In this document: positions 25,816 through 34,875 of the stretch, piece by piece
How positions within the stretch are numbered: position 1 is the stretch's first letter
How the letters are laid out: the number at the start of each line of letters is the position of its first letter
Source of the DNA: an uncultured Verrucomicrobiota bacterium
GTDB lineage: Bacteria > Verrucomicrobiota > Kiritimatiellia > CAIVKH01
NCBI GenBank assembly: GCA_937873455.1
Contig: CALMYG010000067.1
Location: 1-64,000, forward strand
Direction: 5' to 3'
DNA length: 64,000 nt
Translations under genes and position numbers: made by a program
The notes under the pieces: generated by a model
Database searches by the model: none
Seen by the model: only the letters and a program-made list of their open reading frames with translations
Told to the model about the DNA's origin: nothing

Positions 25816-28421
25816 TACCCGGCTTTTCCCTGCTGCGCCCCGCGCTGCTTTCACTCGGCTGCATGCTCGTGGTCGCCTGCGAGCGCCGCAGTCCGCCACC
25901 GTTGCCCATCCAGGAAACCGTCATGACTCCTTCCGCACCGCAAACCGAAGAACGTCCCGTCCGCCATGCCGTGCGTTATCGTATCGGCGAAACCTCGCAT
26001 TTTTTTCCGCTCGTTAAGGAATGGCCGGTTGCTCAGCGCCTCGAACGTCCCCGCCTTACCGTGCAACGCGACTCCCGTGAGCATCTGGAACTGCGCATCC
26101 CCCTCGCCGCCGGAGAAGCGATATGGGGGTTCGGACAACGTTTCGACGCCTTCAACCTGCGCGGGCGCCGCCTGGAAAGCTGGACCACCGACGGATGGAA
26201 TGCCGACGACACCTCGTACTTCGCCACTCCGTTTTACATCAGCTCATCCGGCTACGGATTGCTGGTCAATCATCCGGGACGCATTCAATTTGATATCGGC
26301 GCGGCAAATGAAAACGAAATGGTGATTCGTATTCCGGACCGGGGCGTGGAATTAATCCTCTTCGAGGGATCGCCGGCGACGATCACCCGGGCCTACTCCG
26401 ACACCGTGGGGCGTCCGGCCTTTATCCCGGACTGGATTTACCGCCCCTGGATGTCGCGCAACTCCTACCTGGGCGCGTACGAAGTTGACCGCGTACTCGG
26501 CCGCATGCGCGATCTCGGCATGCCGATTGGCGTCGTGGTGCTCGAAGCCTGGGCCGAAGAACTTCACAACTTTAAGATCACCACGCACCGGTATCCGGAA
26601 CCGGAGGCCTGGATTCGCCGCCTGCACGAACAGGGTGTGCGCGTGATCAATTGGATCACGTCCAGCGTATGGGAGGGTACGCTGGCCTACCGCGAAGCCA
26701 AGGCGCGCGGCTTCCTCGTGTTGAACGAGGACGGCTCCGAACATGTCGTGCGCTGGCTGGAAAACGGGAGGAAAATCGATTTCCGCAAACCGGAGGCCCG
26801 CACCTGGTGGCGCGACCTGCACCAACCGGCCATCGCCCTCGGCATCGACGGTTTCAAGACCGACGGCGGCGAACACATGCCCGACCCCATGTTCCACAAC
26901 CAACACCCGTTCTATTACCAACAGGCCTCCATCGACGCTTTTCGCGCCCTGGGCCGGGAAGGCATCACCTTTTCCCGATCCGCCAACCCGGCTTGCGCGA
27001 GCCTGGGCGCGTTTTGGGCGGGCGATCAAGACGCCGCGTGGAGCCGCCTCAAGATGGTGATTCGCGGCGGACTTTCCGCGGCGCTCAGCGGATATTTTTG
27101 GTGGACCCATGACATCGGCGCGTACACCGGAACGCCCACCAAGGAACTTTACATTCGATGGTTACAGTTCGGCGCTTTTTCCCCGCTTATGCAATTTCAT
27201 GGCATCGAAGCCCGCGAGCCATGGCACTTCGACGACGAGACCATCGCCATCGCCCGCTATTACTTCCAAATCCGCGAGCGCTTGCTGCCCTTCTTGACGC
27301 AATGGGGCCAGGAAGCGCTCGCCACCGGAACCCCCATCCTTCGCCCGCTCGCCTGGCATTTTCCGGATGATCCCGCCGTGTACAACCTGGACGATCACGT
27401 TATGCTGGGGCCGGATCTCATCGTCGCCCCGGTAACCGACCCGGTGGACGGTCGAGGCGTCTACCTGCCGGCCGGGACGTGGATCGATTTATGGACCGGT
27501 GAATCACACACCGGACCCGTCCGGTTTTTCCAGTCGGCCGCGCTGCATCAGATTCCTCTTTTCGCCCGGGCCGAACGCGCCGCCGACTACGCCGGCCTGC
27601 TGGACGGCGCGCCCCCGCCGCCTCCCGCCGATGTCCATATCCGTCTTGCCGGAAAAGCCGCCGCCAACGGCGTGGTCCCCAGCGTCCGCTACTGGCGCAA
27701 TCAACCGGAACCGGAACGCATCGTCTTCGAGGTGCGCAATCCCACCGACCGCGACGTCGCCTTCGAGTTCCGTCTGATGCACCCGGAAAACCTGGTCGTG
27801 GAACCCGCGCACACGCCGGGCCTGGTATTGCCTCCCGGCGAAGCGCAACGGCTGGCCTATTCCATTCGTCCGCGCGACCCGCTGCCGCCCGGCGCCTATC
27901 CGGTGCGCCTGGATGCCCGCGCGGACGGCCAGGCGCTCACCTCGCCGGTGGTGGAAATCGTCCGTTCCCCCAACTGGCACGTCCTCGGCCTGCTGGATGG
28001 CGGCGTGGGTTCCATTCAGGAACTCGACGCACACGACGTGCGACTCGACGCCACCTATCCCGGAAAATTCGGAACGCCGGTCGGCTGGCGCCCGGTCCCG
28101 GTTGAGCAGCAAGACGAAAACGGGCGGATCGATCTGACCTCGCTCACCGGACCGGACGGATCTTCCTCCACCTTTCTATACACCCAATGGGTCACCGATC
28201 GCCCGCGCACCGTCACCCTGAAAGCCGGCTTCGGCGATTGCATGGTCGTCTGGGTCAACGGCAAGATGGTCAAGGTCGTCTTTGGCCACCGGAATCCGGA
28301 GCGGGACGAAGATGTCTTCACCGCCGAATTGACCGAGGGCGTCAACCACATCCTGGTCAAGAACAGCCGCGACCTCTCCCCGCCGCATTTCTACTTCCGC
28401 ATGGATTGGGAACAACCATGA
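25812..28421 (+). CDS. GH31-family alpha-glycosidase lipoprotein
   Basis: The start is ATG 25812 overlapping the upstream stop; it gives an 869-residue product with a lipoprotein signal (lipid Cys near residue 23, VVAC). The N-terminal beta-sandwich and GH31 barrel are clear: WGFGQRFDAFNLRGRRLESW near 101, GIDGFKTDGGEHMPDP with nucleophile Asp351, and WAGDQDAAW with acid/base Asp405. This is an exo-alpha-glucosidase or alpha-xylosidase type enzyme tethered in the cell envelope. Residues after about 610 form extra beta-sandwich domains. The exact linkage is undecided from sequence, though the neighbouring CBM48 protein favours alpha-1,4-glucans. The next gene overlaps its stop by four bases. 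Confidence 0.93.
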   Translation: MIPGFSLLRPALLSLGCMLVVACERRSPPPLPIQETVMTPSAPQTEERPVRHAVRYRIGETSHFFPLVKEWPVAQRLERPRLTVQRDSREHLELRIPLAAGEAIWGFGQRFDAFNLRGRRLESWTTDGWNADDTSYFATPFYISSSGYGLLVNHPGRIQFDIGAANENEMVIRIPDRGVELILFEGSPATITRAYSDTVGRPAFIPDWIYRPWMSRNSYLGAYEVDRVLGRMRDLGMPIGVVVLEAWAEELHNFKITTHRYPEPEAWIRRLHEQGVRVINWITSSVWEGTLAYREAKARGFLVLNEDGSEHVVRWLENGRKIDFRKPEARTWWRDLHQPAIALGIDGFKTDGGEHMPDPMFHNQHPFYYQQASIDAFRALGREGITFSRSANPACASLGAFWAGDQDAAWSRLKMVIRGGLSAALSGYFWWTHDIGAYTGTPTKELYIRWLQFGAFSPLMQFHGIEAREPWHFDDETIAIARYYFQIRERLLPFLTQWGQEALATGTPILRPLAWHFPDDPAVYNLDDHVMLGPDLIVAPVTDPVDGRGVYLPAGTWIDLWTGESHTGPVRFFQSAALHQIPLFARAERAADYAGLLDGAPPPPPADVHIRLAGKAAANGVVPSVRYWRNQPEPERIVFEVRNPTDRDVAFEFRLMHPENLVVEPAHTPGLVLPPGEAQRLAYSIRPRDPLPPGAYPVRLDARADGQALTSPVVEIVRSPNWHVLGLLDGGVGSIQELDAHDVRLDATYPGKFGTPVGWRPVPVEQQDENGRIDLTSLTGPDGSSSTFLYTQWVTDRPRTVTLKAGFGDCMVVWVNGKMVKVVFGHRNPERDEDVFTAELTEGVNHILVKNSRDLSPPHFYFRMDWEQP

Positions 28422-29803
28422 GCAACACCTCTTCCGCCCGCCCGGATTGGCCGGTCGTGGAGCAAGCGATTCGGCAAGCCCTCGAACGGGACCAGGCCCA
28501 CCATGCGCTGATCGCCTCGTTTCTGCAAAACGCCCGCCGGGTCCATGAGGGAACCACGGGACTGATTCCGGAGGACGCCATCGCCCCCGTCGACCCGCTG
28601 CCCGACTACGAACACCTGCCGCCGACCGCCCCGGACGACGCCCGGGATATCTTATCCCGCGTGGTTATGATTAAACTCAACGGAGGGCTCGGCACCAGCA
28701 TGGGGCTAGCTCGGGCCAAGTCCCTGCTCCCGGTCAAAAACGGCCTGAGCTTTTTGGACATCATCGCCCGCCAGGTGCTTCACCTCCGGCAAACCCATGG
28801 CGTTCCCCTTCCCCTGCTTCTGATGACCAGCTACAGCACCGACCGAGACACGCGCGACGCGCTCGCCGGTTATCCGACACTGGGCCATGACGCATCCGGC
28901 CTGCCCCTCACCTTTCTCCAGCACCGGGCGCCCAAGCTCATGGCCGACACCCTCCTTCCGGCGGAAGCATCGGCGAACCCCGACCAGGCGTGGTGCCCGC
29001 CCGGACATGGCGATCTCTACACTGCGCTCATCACGCGCGGAATTCTTGACGAACTGGTCGCTCGCGGCTTCCGCTACGCCTTTGTCTCCAACGCCGACAA
29101 TCTCGGCGCGGTCATCGATCCGGCGATTCCCCGGTTCATGCAGTCGCACCGCGCACCGTTCCTGATGGAAGTCGCGGACCGCACCGCCGCCGACCGCAAA
29201 GGCGGACACCTCGCCCGCGAACGCCAAGGCCACCGACTGCTCCTCCGGGAATCCGCGCAATGTCCCGAGTCGGACCAAGCCGCCTTCCAGGACATCGAAC
29301 GTCACCGTTACTTCAATACCAACAACCTCTGGGTCGATCTGGCCGCATTGCGCGAAAGCATCCAACGCACCGGCGGTCCTCCCGAACTTGCCCTCATCAT
29401 CAACCGCAAAACGCTCGACCCCCGCGATGACCGGTCCCCCGCCGTGCTCCAATTGGAAACCGCCATGGGGGCGGCCATCGCCTCGTTTGACGGTGCCGTG
29501 GCGCTGCGGGTCCCCCGCACGCGTTTCGCCCCGGTAAAAACCACCGACGACCTGCTTGGGTTATGGTCCGACGCCTTTGTGCTGGGCAACGACCTGCAAA
29601 TCCGGCTCGCCCCGGAACGCGCCGACCTGGGGCCACCGGTGATCAAACTCGACCCGCGATATTACAAAAAAATCGACGCCTTTAGCGCACGGTTTCCGCG
29701 CGGCGCACCTTCCCTCGTCGGGTGCCGGAGTCTCGTCGTCGAGGGCGACCACACGTTTTCCCCGGAACAACGCTTCGAAGGCGATGTGGCGATTACGCCT
29801 TAA
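28418..29803 (+). CDS. UTP-glucose-1-phosphate uridylyltransferase (UDPGP family)
   Basis: The start is ATG 28418, overlapping the GH31 stop (ATGA). The 461-residue product has the UDPGP nucleotide loop KLNGGLGTSMGL near 87-98 followed by K-SLLPVKNGLSFLD, the LLLMTSYSTD strand near 129, FVSNADNLGAVIDP near 221, and the C-terminal left-handed beta-helix (LVGCRSLVVEGDHTF). This is the eukaryote-like UDPGP type, not the short bacterial GalU. It makes UDP-glucose from glucose-1-phosphate; together with the GH31 enzyme and CBM48 protein it fits use of alpha-glucans. It could instead act on another sugar-1-phosphate such as N-acetylglucosamine-1-phosphate. Its stop overlaps the stop of the small minus-strand gene. 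Confidence 0.9.
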   Translation: MSNTSSARPDWPVVEQAIRQALERDQAHHALIASFLQNARRVHEGTTGLIPEDAIAPVDPLPDYEHLPPTAPDDARDILSRVVMIKLNGGLGTSMGLARAKSLLPVKNGLSFLDIIARQVLHLRQTHGVPLPLLLMTSYSTDRDTRDALAGYPTLGHDASGLPLTFLQHRAPKLMADTLLPAEASANPDQAWCPPGHGDLYTALITRGILDELVARGFRYAFVSNADNLGAVIDPAIPRFMQSHRAPFLMEVADRTAADRKGGHLARERQGHRLLLRESAQCPESDQAAFQDIERHRYFNTNNLWVDLAALRESIQRTGGPPELALIINRKTLDPRDDRSPAVLQLETAMGAAIASFDGAVALRVPRTRFAPVKTTDDLLGLWSDAFVLGNDLQIRLAPERADLGPPVIKLDPRYYKKIDAFSARFPRGAPSLVGCRSLVVEGDHTFSPEQRFEGDVAITP

Positions 29804-29994
29804 CCCCGGATATCCAACTCGATGTAGTCGTCATCGACCGACGTGCACGGACACAGCTCCAACCGGTAACGGATTTCATCCCGCAACGCATCCAGCGCAT
29901 TGGTCGGGCTTAACGCCCGCGCGGACAACCCCATATCCGCGCATTCGGCAACGAACTCGCCGTCGTCGCCCTGCAAGGTGACGCTGTATTTCAT
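29800..29994 (-). CDS. Small HicB-like protein
   Basis: The most likely start is Met 29994, giving 64 residues: MKYSVTLQGDDGEFVAECAD, then helical NALDALRDEIRYRLELCPC. The pattern of a short beta-strand with DGxFVAxCxD followed by a helix resembles the HicB/DUF1902 fold of type II antitoxin-like proteins. No HicA toxin or DNA-binding tail is present, so a function in toxin control is not supported. Its stop overlaps the UDPGP stop by two bases (29801-29802). Confidence 0.5.
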   Translation of the reverse strand: MKYSVTLQGDDGEFVAECADMGLSARALSPTNALDALRDEIRYRLELCPCTSVDDDYIELDIRG

Positions 29995-30048
29995 AGGTAA
30001 AGTATACCGTGCATTGTCAAAGCCGTCAAAAAGAGGCATACTGCTCCC

Positions 30049-30441
30049 ATGAACAAAACTCTTATGGTTGCCTTGATGTTGATGACCGCCGCCGCGTGGT
30101 CGCAAGCAGGCGTGGAGCGCATCACCGAGGGCGGGGTTTGGTTGGATGTGGAGGCGCACCGCCCCGACAACGAGCCGGCGGTGGTGGTGCTACACGTTCC
30201 CTGGCAACAGGACTCCGTCAACTTGGTTCAGGAAATTGAGGATTGGGCGTCGAACTACCCTGACTTGACCATCCTGTTGGTCGATTGCGTCGACCCACGT
30301 ACTCAGGTGTATCGGCAATTTAACCTTCGCGAAATTCCCGCGATCATCATTGTGGATCGCCGGGGAGAGCAGGTCGGCGGCCCGCTCACCACGGTAAGCG
30401 ACCTTGAACAGACGCTTTCCGACAACGGGTTGCTGCGGTAG
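30049..30441 (+). CDS. Exported thioredoxin-like protein without the CxxC motif
   Basis: The 130-residue product has a signal peptide (MNKTLMVALMLMTAAAWSQA) and a thioredoxin-like core: PAVVVLHVPWQQDSVN near residue 43 where WCxxC would be, LLVDCVDPRTQVYRQFNLREIPAIIIVD with the usual cis-Pro near 97, and a terminal helix. The active cysteines are absent (WQQDS), so redox catalysis is unlikely. It may serve as a chaperone-like or binding protein in the periplasm. One cysteine (VDCVD) remains. The assignment rests on fold-level patterns. Confidence 0.65.
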   Translation: MNKTLMVALMLMTAAAWSQAGVERITEGGVWLDVEAHRPDNEPAVVVLHVPWQQDSVNLVQEIEDWASNYPDLTILLVDCVDPRTQVYRQFNLREIPAIIIVDRRGEQVGGPLTTVSDLEQTLSDNGLLR

Positions 30442-30450
30442 ATCACCCGG

Positions 30451-31020
30451 TCACGGGCCGGCGTAGGTAGGCAGGCGGTCATCACCGACATCGCGCAGCC
30501 GGGGCAACAGTGCGTCTTTGTCCGACAACACCGGAGCATCCACCGGCCATTCGACGCCGATATCCGGATCGTTCCAGGCAAAACCCACATCGTCATGCGG
30601 CACGTAAACATCGGTGCATTTGTACAGGACCGCGGCGGCCTCGCTGAGCACGACAAAGCCGTGGGCGAAGCCGGGCGGAACATACAGTTGATGGTGGTTG
30701 TCCCCGGAAAGCACATACGCCTCCCACTGGCCAAAGGTGGGCGAACCCCGCCGGATATCCACCGCCACGTCGTAGATCTCTCCGCTGATCACACACACCA
30801 GCTTCCCTTGGGGATGGCGCAACTGAAAATGCAAACCGCGCAGGACATGCCGTCGCGAATACGAAAAGTTATCCTGAAGAAATGGCAACTCCACACCGGC
30901 CTCACGGTACTTTTCGGCATGATACGTTTCGGTGAAGAAACCGCGTGCATCGGGAAAGGCCTTCGGCTGAAACAGGACGACGCCGGGCAGTTTACCAGGA
31001 ACATGAGGCACGCCGCTCAT
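30451..31020 (-). CDS. rfbC: dTDP-4-dehydrorhamnose 3,5-epimerase
   Basis: The start is ATG 31020, immediately after the rfbA stop; the frame runs further upstream only within rfbA. The 189-residue protein has the RmlC cupin marks: FPDARGFFTETYH near 22, QDNFSYSRRHVLRGLHFQ near 49 with the catalytic His, GEIYDVAVDIRRGSPTFGQW near 80, and PPGFAHGFVVLSE near 115. It epimerises dTDP-4-keto-6-deoxyglucose in dTDP-L-rhamnose synthesis. Only rfbA is beside it; rfbB and rfbD are not in the window. Confidence 0.95.
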   Translation of the reverse strand: MSGVPHVPGKLPGVVLFQPKAFPDARGFFTETYHAEKYREAGVELPFLQDNFSYSRRHVLRGLHFQLRHPQGKLVCVISGEIYDVAVDIRRGSPTFGQWEAYVLSGDNHHQLYVPPGFAHGFVVLSEAAAVLYKCTDVYVPHDDVGFAWNDPDIGVEWPVDAPVLSDKDALLPRLRDVGDDRLPTYAGP

Positions 31021-31021
31021 C

Positions 31022-31897
31022 TCACCACTCCGGGTTCCGGGCCAGGGCCAACAGATACTGACCGTATTCGTTTTTCGCCAAGGGACCGGCCAAGGTCTCC
31101 AGTTGTCCGGCATTAATCCATCCCTGCCGGAAGGCGATTTCCTCGATGCAGGCCACCTTGAGCCCCTGGCGCTCCTCGATGGTTTGCACGTAATTCGACG
31201 CTTGAAGAAGCGACTCGTGGGTTCCGGTATCCAGCCAGGCAAAACCACGGCCCAGCAATTGAACCTTCAAGGCCCCGCGCTTCAGGTACTCCCGGTTCAA
31301 ATCGGTAATTTCCAATTCGCCGCGCGGCGACGGCTTTAAGGCCGAGGCAATTTCCACGACTTGATTGTCATAGAAATACAATCCCGGAACGGCATAGCGC
31401 GATTTGGGCTTCGTCGGCTTTTCTTCAATATCCAACACCTTCCCGGACGCATCAAACGACACCACCCCGTACCGCTCCGGATCTTTCACCAGATAGCCGA
31501 AGATCAATCCGCCGGACGTCAGCGAGCCGGCGTTTTTGAGAATACCGGACAAGTCATGGCCAAAGAAAATGTTGTCCCCGAGAATCAGCGCGGCGGAATC
31601 GTTGCCGATAAACGGCGCGCCGATGATAAACGCCTGGGCCAGACCCTCCGGGCGCGGTTGGACGGCATAGGACAGACGCAACCCGATTTGTGAACCGTCG
31701 CCTAATAAGAGTTCAAAGCGGGGCAAGTCTTCCGGCGTGGAAATAATCAGAATCTCCCGGATGCCGGCGAGCATGAGGACCGAGAGCGGATAATAAATCA
31801 TCGGTTTGTCATGCACCGGCAGCAGTTGCTTGCTGACGACGCGGGTGATCGGATAAAGCCGGGTCCCGGAACCGCCGGCCAGGATAATACCTTTCAT
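31022..31897 (-). CDS. rfbA: Glucose-1-phosphate thymidylyltransferase
   Basis: The 291-residue product begins [18 protein letters not shown], the nucleotide-binding signature of sugar-nucleotide transferases, followed by [36 protein letters not shown] near 106, [14 protein letters not shown] near 134, [20 protein letters not shown] near 158 and [15 protein letters not shown] near 220 are RmlA-specific. It converts dTTP and glucose-1-phosphate to dTDP-glucose, the first step of dTDP-rhamnose synthesis for surface polysaccharide. Length is typical. rfbC follows with one base between them. Confidence 0.96.
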   Translation of the reverse strand: MKGIILAGGSGTRLYPITRVVSKQLLPVHDKPMIYYPLSVLMLAGIREILIISTPEDLPRFELLLGDGSQIGLRLSYAVQPRPEGLAQAFIIGAPFIGNDSAALILGDNIFFGHDLSGILKNAGSLTSGGLIFGYLVKDPERYGVVSFDASGKVLDIEEKPTKPKSRYAVPGLYFYDNQVVEIASALKPSPRGELEITDLNREYLKRGALKVQLLGRGFAWLDTGTHESLLQASNYVQTIEERQGLKVACIEEIAFRQGWINAGQLETLAGPLAKNEYGQYLLALARNPEW

Positions 31898-32326
31898 GGT
31901 CGCCTCGTGGTTGCTGGTTTCATGAGATGGCTAGGAATACACCGAAACAAATGCCGCTGGCAAGCACGGGGTCGAGGCGGGGAGCCGGGAGGTAAGGTCC
32001 GCGTCCTCGCGGACCACAATCTCTTAACCGCATCCCTTAAACGGATACACGTACCCAACTCGTTTAAACGAACCTGGGGTGGGCGTCCCTGCCTGTAGCC
32101 GCGCGCGTCGAGCGCGGATGGAACGCGAACGGACACATCCGCCAGCCACAGAGGGCTGGCCTACAAAAGATGCTGTGGACGGCGAGGCCGCCGTCCCGCG
32201 CGCTGAAGGCGCGCCACCCGATAGCTCGGCGCAAAGCGCCGGGATGAGCGAGAAAAACGAAACGTGTCATGAGCCCGAACCGGCGCAACGTCCTGAACGG
32301 GCTCAAAGATTTTTGCTTCCTCATCG
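31898..32326. repeat. Hairpin-dense intergenic spacer with several repeat families
   Basis: No gene is seen here. The spacer packs many short palindromes: GGTCCGCGTCCTCGCGGACC at 31996-32015 (8-bp stem); GTAG plus CCGCGCGCGTCGAGCGCGG at 32095-32117; GCCAGCCACAGAGGGCTGGC plus CTAC at 32141-32164; GGACGGCGAGGCCGCCGTCC at 32177-32196; GCGCGCTGAAGGCGCGC near 32197; and CGGCGCAAAGCGCCG near 32227. The second and third form an inverted GTAG/CTAC pair, as in the REP array but with different stems. It looks like an accumulation site for REP-type elements. Confidence 0.8.
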
Positions 32327-33574
32327 TCAACCAGTGGCTCCGCCTCTGGCTATCGGATGCGGCCCCGTTGGGGCCGAAGAAATAATGGACGGCGAGGCCG
32401 CCGTCCCTCCCGGCGTATTGGTTGAGGCTCTGCCCGCGGTTTGGACGGCTTGTTTGCCCATCAGTCCGGGATCGCGGTAGCGATATTTTTTGCCGGCATA
32501 ATTTTCCAGCACCAGGTCCTCCCCGATGCTGCCGACGCGGTAGTCAGGACTTACCGGAACCTTGCCACCACCGCCCGGGGCATCGATCATGTACATCGGT
32601 ACCGCATAGCCGGTGGTGTGCCCGTGCAGGGAACGCAACAAATCCACCCCGGTCTGCACCGGCGTGCGGAAGTGCATGGAACCGATAATCGCGTCGCATT
32701 GATGAAGGTAATACGGCTTCACCCGGGCCCGCAACTGGGCATGAACCAGCGTGCGCATTACCTCCGGCGTGTCGTTGACCCCGCGCAGCAAGACCATTTG
32801 CCCGCCGAGCGGGATGCCGGCATCGGCCAGCCGCTCACAGGCGGCCACCGCCTCGGGAGCCAGTTCATCCGGGTGGATGATGTGGATGCTCATAAACAGG
32901 GGATGATATTTTTTGAGCATCCGGCACAGCGCCGGCGTGATGCGCTGGGGCAGCACCATCGGTACTTTGGTGCCGATCCGGATGAACTCGACATGCGGGA
33001 TGGCCTTCAAGCGCCGCAACAGGTAGTCCAGCCGGTCATCGGCCAGAATCAGCGGATCGCCTCCGGAAAGCAAGACATCACGCACCTCGGGATGCGCCTG
33101 GATGTAGGCGAATGCCTCCTCCCACATGCGCGGATCGGGGAGAAATGTCCCCTGCCCGACCAGGCGGGACCGCATGCAATAACGGCAATACGTCGCGCAA
33201 AAGTCGGTGACCAGAAACAAGACCTTGTCGGGATAGGTGTGAATCAATCCCGGGACCGGATGATGGGCGTCTTCCCCGAGCGGATCGGTGTACTCTCCCG
33301 GCGCATGGACGAATTCGGCCGTTGCCGGAATCACCGTTGCCCGGAGGGGACCGCCGCTCGCCACCCGGCTGGCGTAATAGGGAGAAAGTCCGACCGGAAG
33401 CCGGTCGCCGAGGCGCGCCAACGCCGCTTCTTCATCCGCGGTCAGCTCAAAAACGGCGGCCAACCCCTCGCGGTCACGCAAGCGGTGTTTCAACTGCCAG
33501 CGCCAATCCCGCCAATCACGGGTGGTGGCGGCGGGGAAAAACCGGCGCTTAAAGACGCGGCTGATTCCGTCCAT
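32327..33574 (-). CDS. kamA: KamA-family radical SAM protein (lysine 2,3-aminomutase type)
   Basis: The start is ATG 33574, overlapping the stop of the upstream gene; an in-frame upstream Met lies inside that gene. The 415-residue protein has the radical SAM motif CATYCRYC (Cys126, Cys130, Cys133), the GGDPLILADD segment near 166 and the PLP-binding motif PGGGGK near 351. These mark lysine 2,3-aminomutase or the related EF-P modifying EpmB; EpmB and KamA cannot be separated safely, and no epmA or ablB is adjacent. After YRYRDP near residue 370 the tail of about 40 residues (GGTAASPS and following) is encoded by REP-type hairpins, so the ancestral C-terminus was probably shorter. Confidence 0.85.
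   Translation of the reverse strand: MDGISRVFKRRFFPAATTRDWRDWRWQLKHRLRDREGLAAVFELTADEEAALARLGDRLPVGLSPYYASRVASGGPLRATVIPATAEFVHAPGEYTDPLGEDAHHPVPGLIHTYPDKVLFLVTDFCATYCRYCMRSRLVGQGTFLPDPRMWEEAFAYIQAHPEVRDVLLSGGDPLILADDRLDYLLRRLKAIPHVEFIRIGTKVPMVLPQRITPALCRMLKKYHPLFMSIHIIHPDELAPEAVAACERLADAGIPLGGQMVLLRGVNDTPEVMRTLVHAQLRARVKPYYLHQCDAIIGSMHFRTPVQTGVDLLRSLHGHTTGYAVPMYMIDAPGGGGKVPVSPDYRVGSIGEDLVLENYAGKKYRYRDPGLMGKQAVQTAGRASTNTPGGTAASPSIISSAPTGPHPIARGGATG
32387..32406. repeat. 20-bp palindromic hairpin inside the kamA tail
   Basis: GGACGGCGAGGCCGCCGTCC is identical to copies at 24988-25007 and 32177-32196. On the minus strand it is read as part of the kamA C-terminal tail. A second hairpin (CGGCCCCGTTGGGGCCG, 32360-32376) lies just beside it and is also inside the reading frame. 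Confidence 0.85.
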
Positions 33575-34794
33575 CAACCGCGCTCCTTGAGCGCAAACGA
33601 TGTCCGGGCCATCGCGGCAATCGCCTCGCCGATGCTGAGGGAAGAGGTTGCCGCCGGCGACGGGGCATTCAGCACGTGGATCATACCCGGGGCTTGTTCG
33701 ATGCAAAAGTCATCCAAAAGCGCGCCGTCCGGGGCAACGGCCTGGGCGCGCACGCCCGCCCCGCCGGGAACCAAGTCCTCCTCCCGGATGGCGGGCAACA
33801 GGCGCTGCAAGGCATGAACAAACGCCCGCTTGGACAAGGACCGGTGCATTTCACCCAGACCGGTGCGCCAGTGCCGACCGGCCATCCGCCAGAATCCGCC
33901 ATACCCTGCCATCGCCCGGACATCACGCCAGGAGAATGCGGTGCGCCGGTATCCTTCCCGTTGAAACGCCAACACCGCATTGGGTCCGGCCTCCACGCCC
34001 CCGTGGATCATCCGGGTAAAATGCACGCCGAGAAACGGGAAGCGCGGGTCCGGAACCGGATAGATCAGGTTGCGCACCAGCCCGTGACGCTCCGGCTTCA
34101 GCTCATAATATTCGCCGCGAAATGGAATAATCGCCAACGCGGGCGCCAAGCCGGCCAACCGGGCGATCCGGTCGGATTGCAAACCCGCGCAATTGATCAG
34201 GTAACGGGCGCGGAACTCCCGTCCCCGCGCATCGGTCACCACCACGCCTTCCGGGCCGGCGCGGATCGCCGTCACGGTCGCCCCGGTCGTCACCGCGCCC
34301 CCGTGGTCGCAAATTTCCCGGGCCAGCGCCTGGGCGACCTGCTTGAAGTCGACAATGCCGGTCTGGGGGACCCACAATCCCGCTATTCCCGCGCACTGCG
34401 GTTCGCGTTCCCGGATTTCCTCCGCGCTGAGCCGACGCACGCCCTCCAAGCCATTTGCCCGGCCTCGCTCCTCCAGCGTCTGCAGCGCCGCCAGCTCCTC
34501 CTCGCGGGTCGCCACCACCACCTTGCCACACACCTCGTGGGCCAGGCCGTGTTTCCGGCAAAACTCCAACAGAAGCAGGCGGCCGCGCGTGCAATGCCGG
34601 GCCTTCAGCGAACCCGGCCGGTAATACAAACCGGAGTGAATCACCCCGCTGTTGTTACCGGTCTGATGGGTGGCCACCTCCGGCTCCGCCTCCAGCACGT
34701 TCACCGTAACCGCAAAGGAACGCTGAAGCGCATACGCCGAGGCCAGCCCGACGATGCCGCCGCCGACAACCAGAATGTCCGATGATGTTTCCAT
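33574..34794 (-). CDS. lhgO: FAD-dependent L-2-hydroxyglutarate oxidase family protein
   Basis: The preferred start is Met 34794 (METSSDILVVGGG), putting the FAD-binding GGGIVGLASAYAL at residues 10-22; an upstream Met at 34872 adds 26 unlikely residues. The 406-residue product has the family features: VATHQTGNNSGVIHSGLYY near 41, GLWVPQTGIVDFKQVAQAL near 142, YLINCAGLQSDRIARLAGL near 198 and a C-terminal NAPSPAATSSLSIGEAI. LhgO oxidises L-2-hydroxyglutarate to 2-oxoglutarate with electrons passed to the membrane quinone pool. The stop overlaps the kamA start (ATGA), coupling it with a lysine-active enzyme; both could belong to amino-acid catabolism. Confidence 0.9.
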   Translation of the reverse strand: METSSDILVVGGGIVGLASAYALQRSFAVTVNVLEAEPEVATHQTGNNSGVIHSGLYYRPGSLKARHCTRGRLLLLEFCRKHGLAHEVCGKVVVATREEELAALQTLEERGRANGLEGVRRLSAEEIREREPQCAGIAGLWVPQTGIVDFKQVAQALAREICDHGGAVTTGATVTAIRAGPEGVVVTDARGREFRARYLINCAGLQSDRIARLAGLAPALAIIPFRGEYYELKPERHGLVRNLIYPVPDPRFPFLGVHFTRMIHGGVEAGPNAVLAFQREGYRRTAFSWRDVRAMAGYGGFWRMAGRHWRTGLGEMHRSLSKRAFVHALQRLLPAIREEDLVPGGAGVRAQAVAPDGALLDDFCIEQAPGMIHVLNAPSPAATSSLSIGEAIAAMARTSFALKERG

Positions 34795-34875
34795 GCGCCC
34801 GGTAATCTCCCGAAGCAAACCCCGGATGTCAATATCGGCATCGAACGGGCCGGGGACGCATCCCTGATTCATGGC

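Noticed and set aside
32441..33817. 458-residue antisense frame across kamA and lhgO
   Set aside because: The opposite frames are clear family members; this one has only composition-driven openness.
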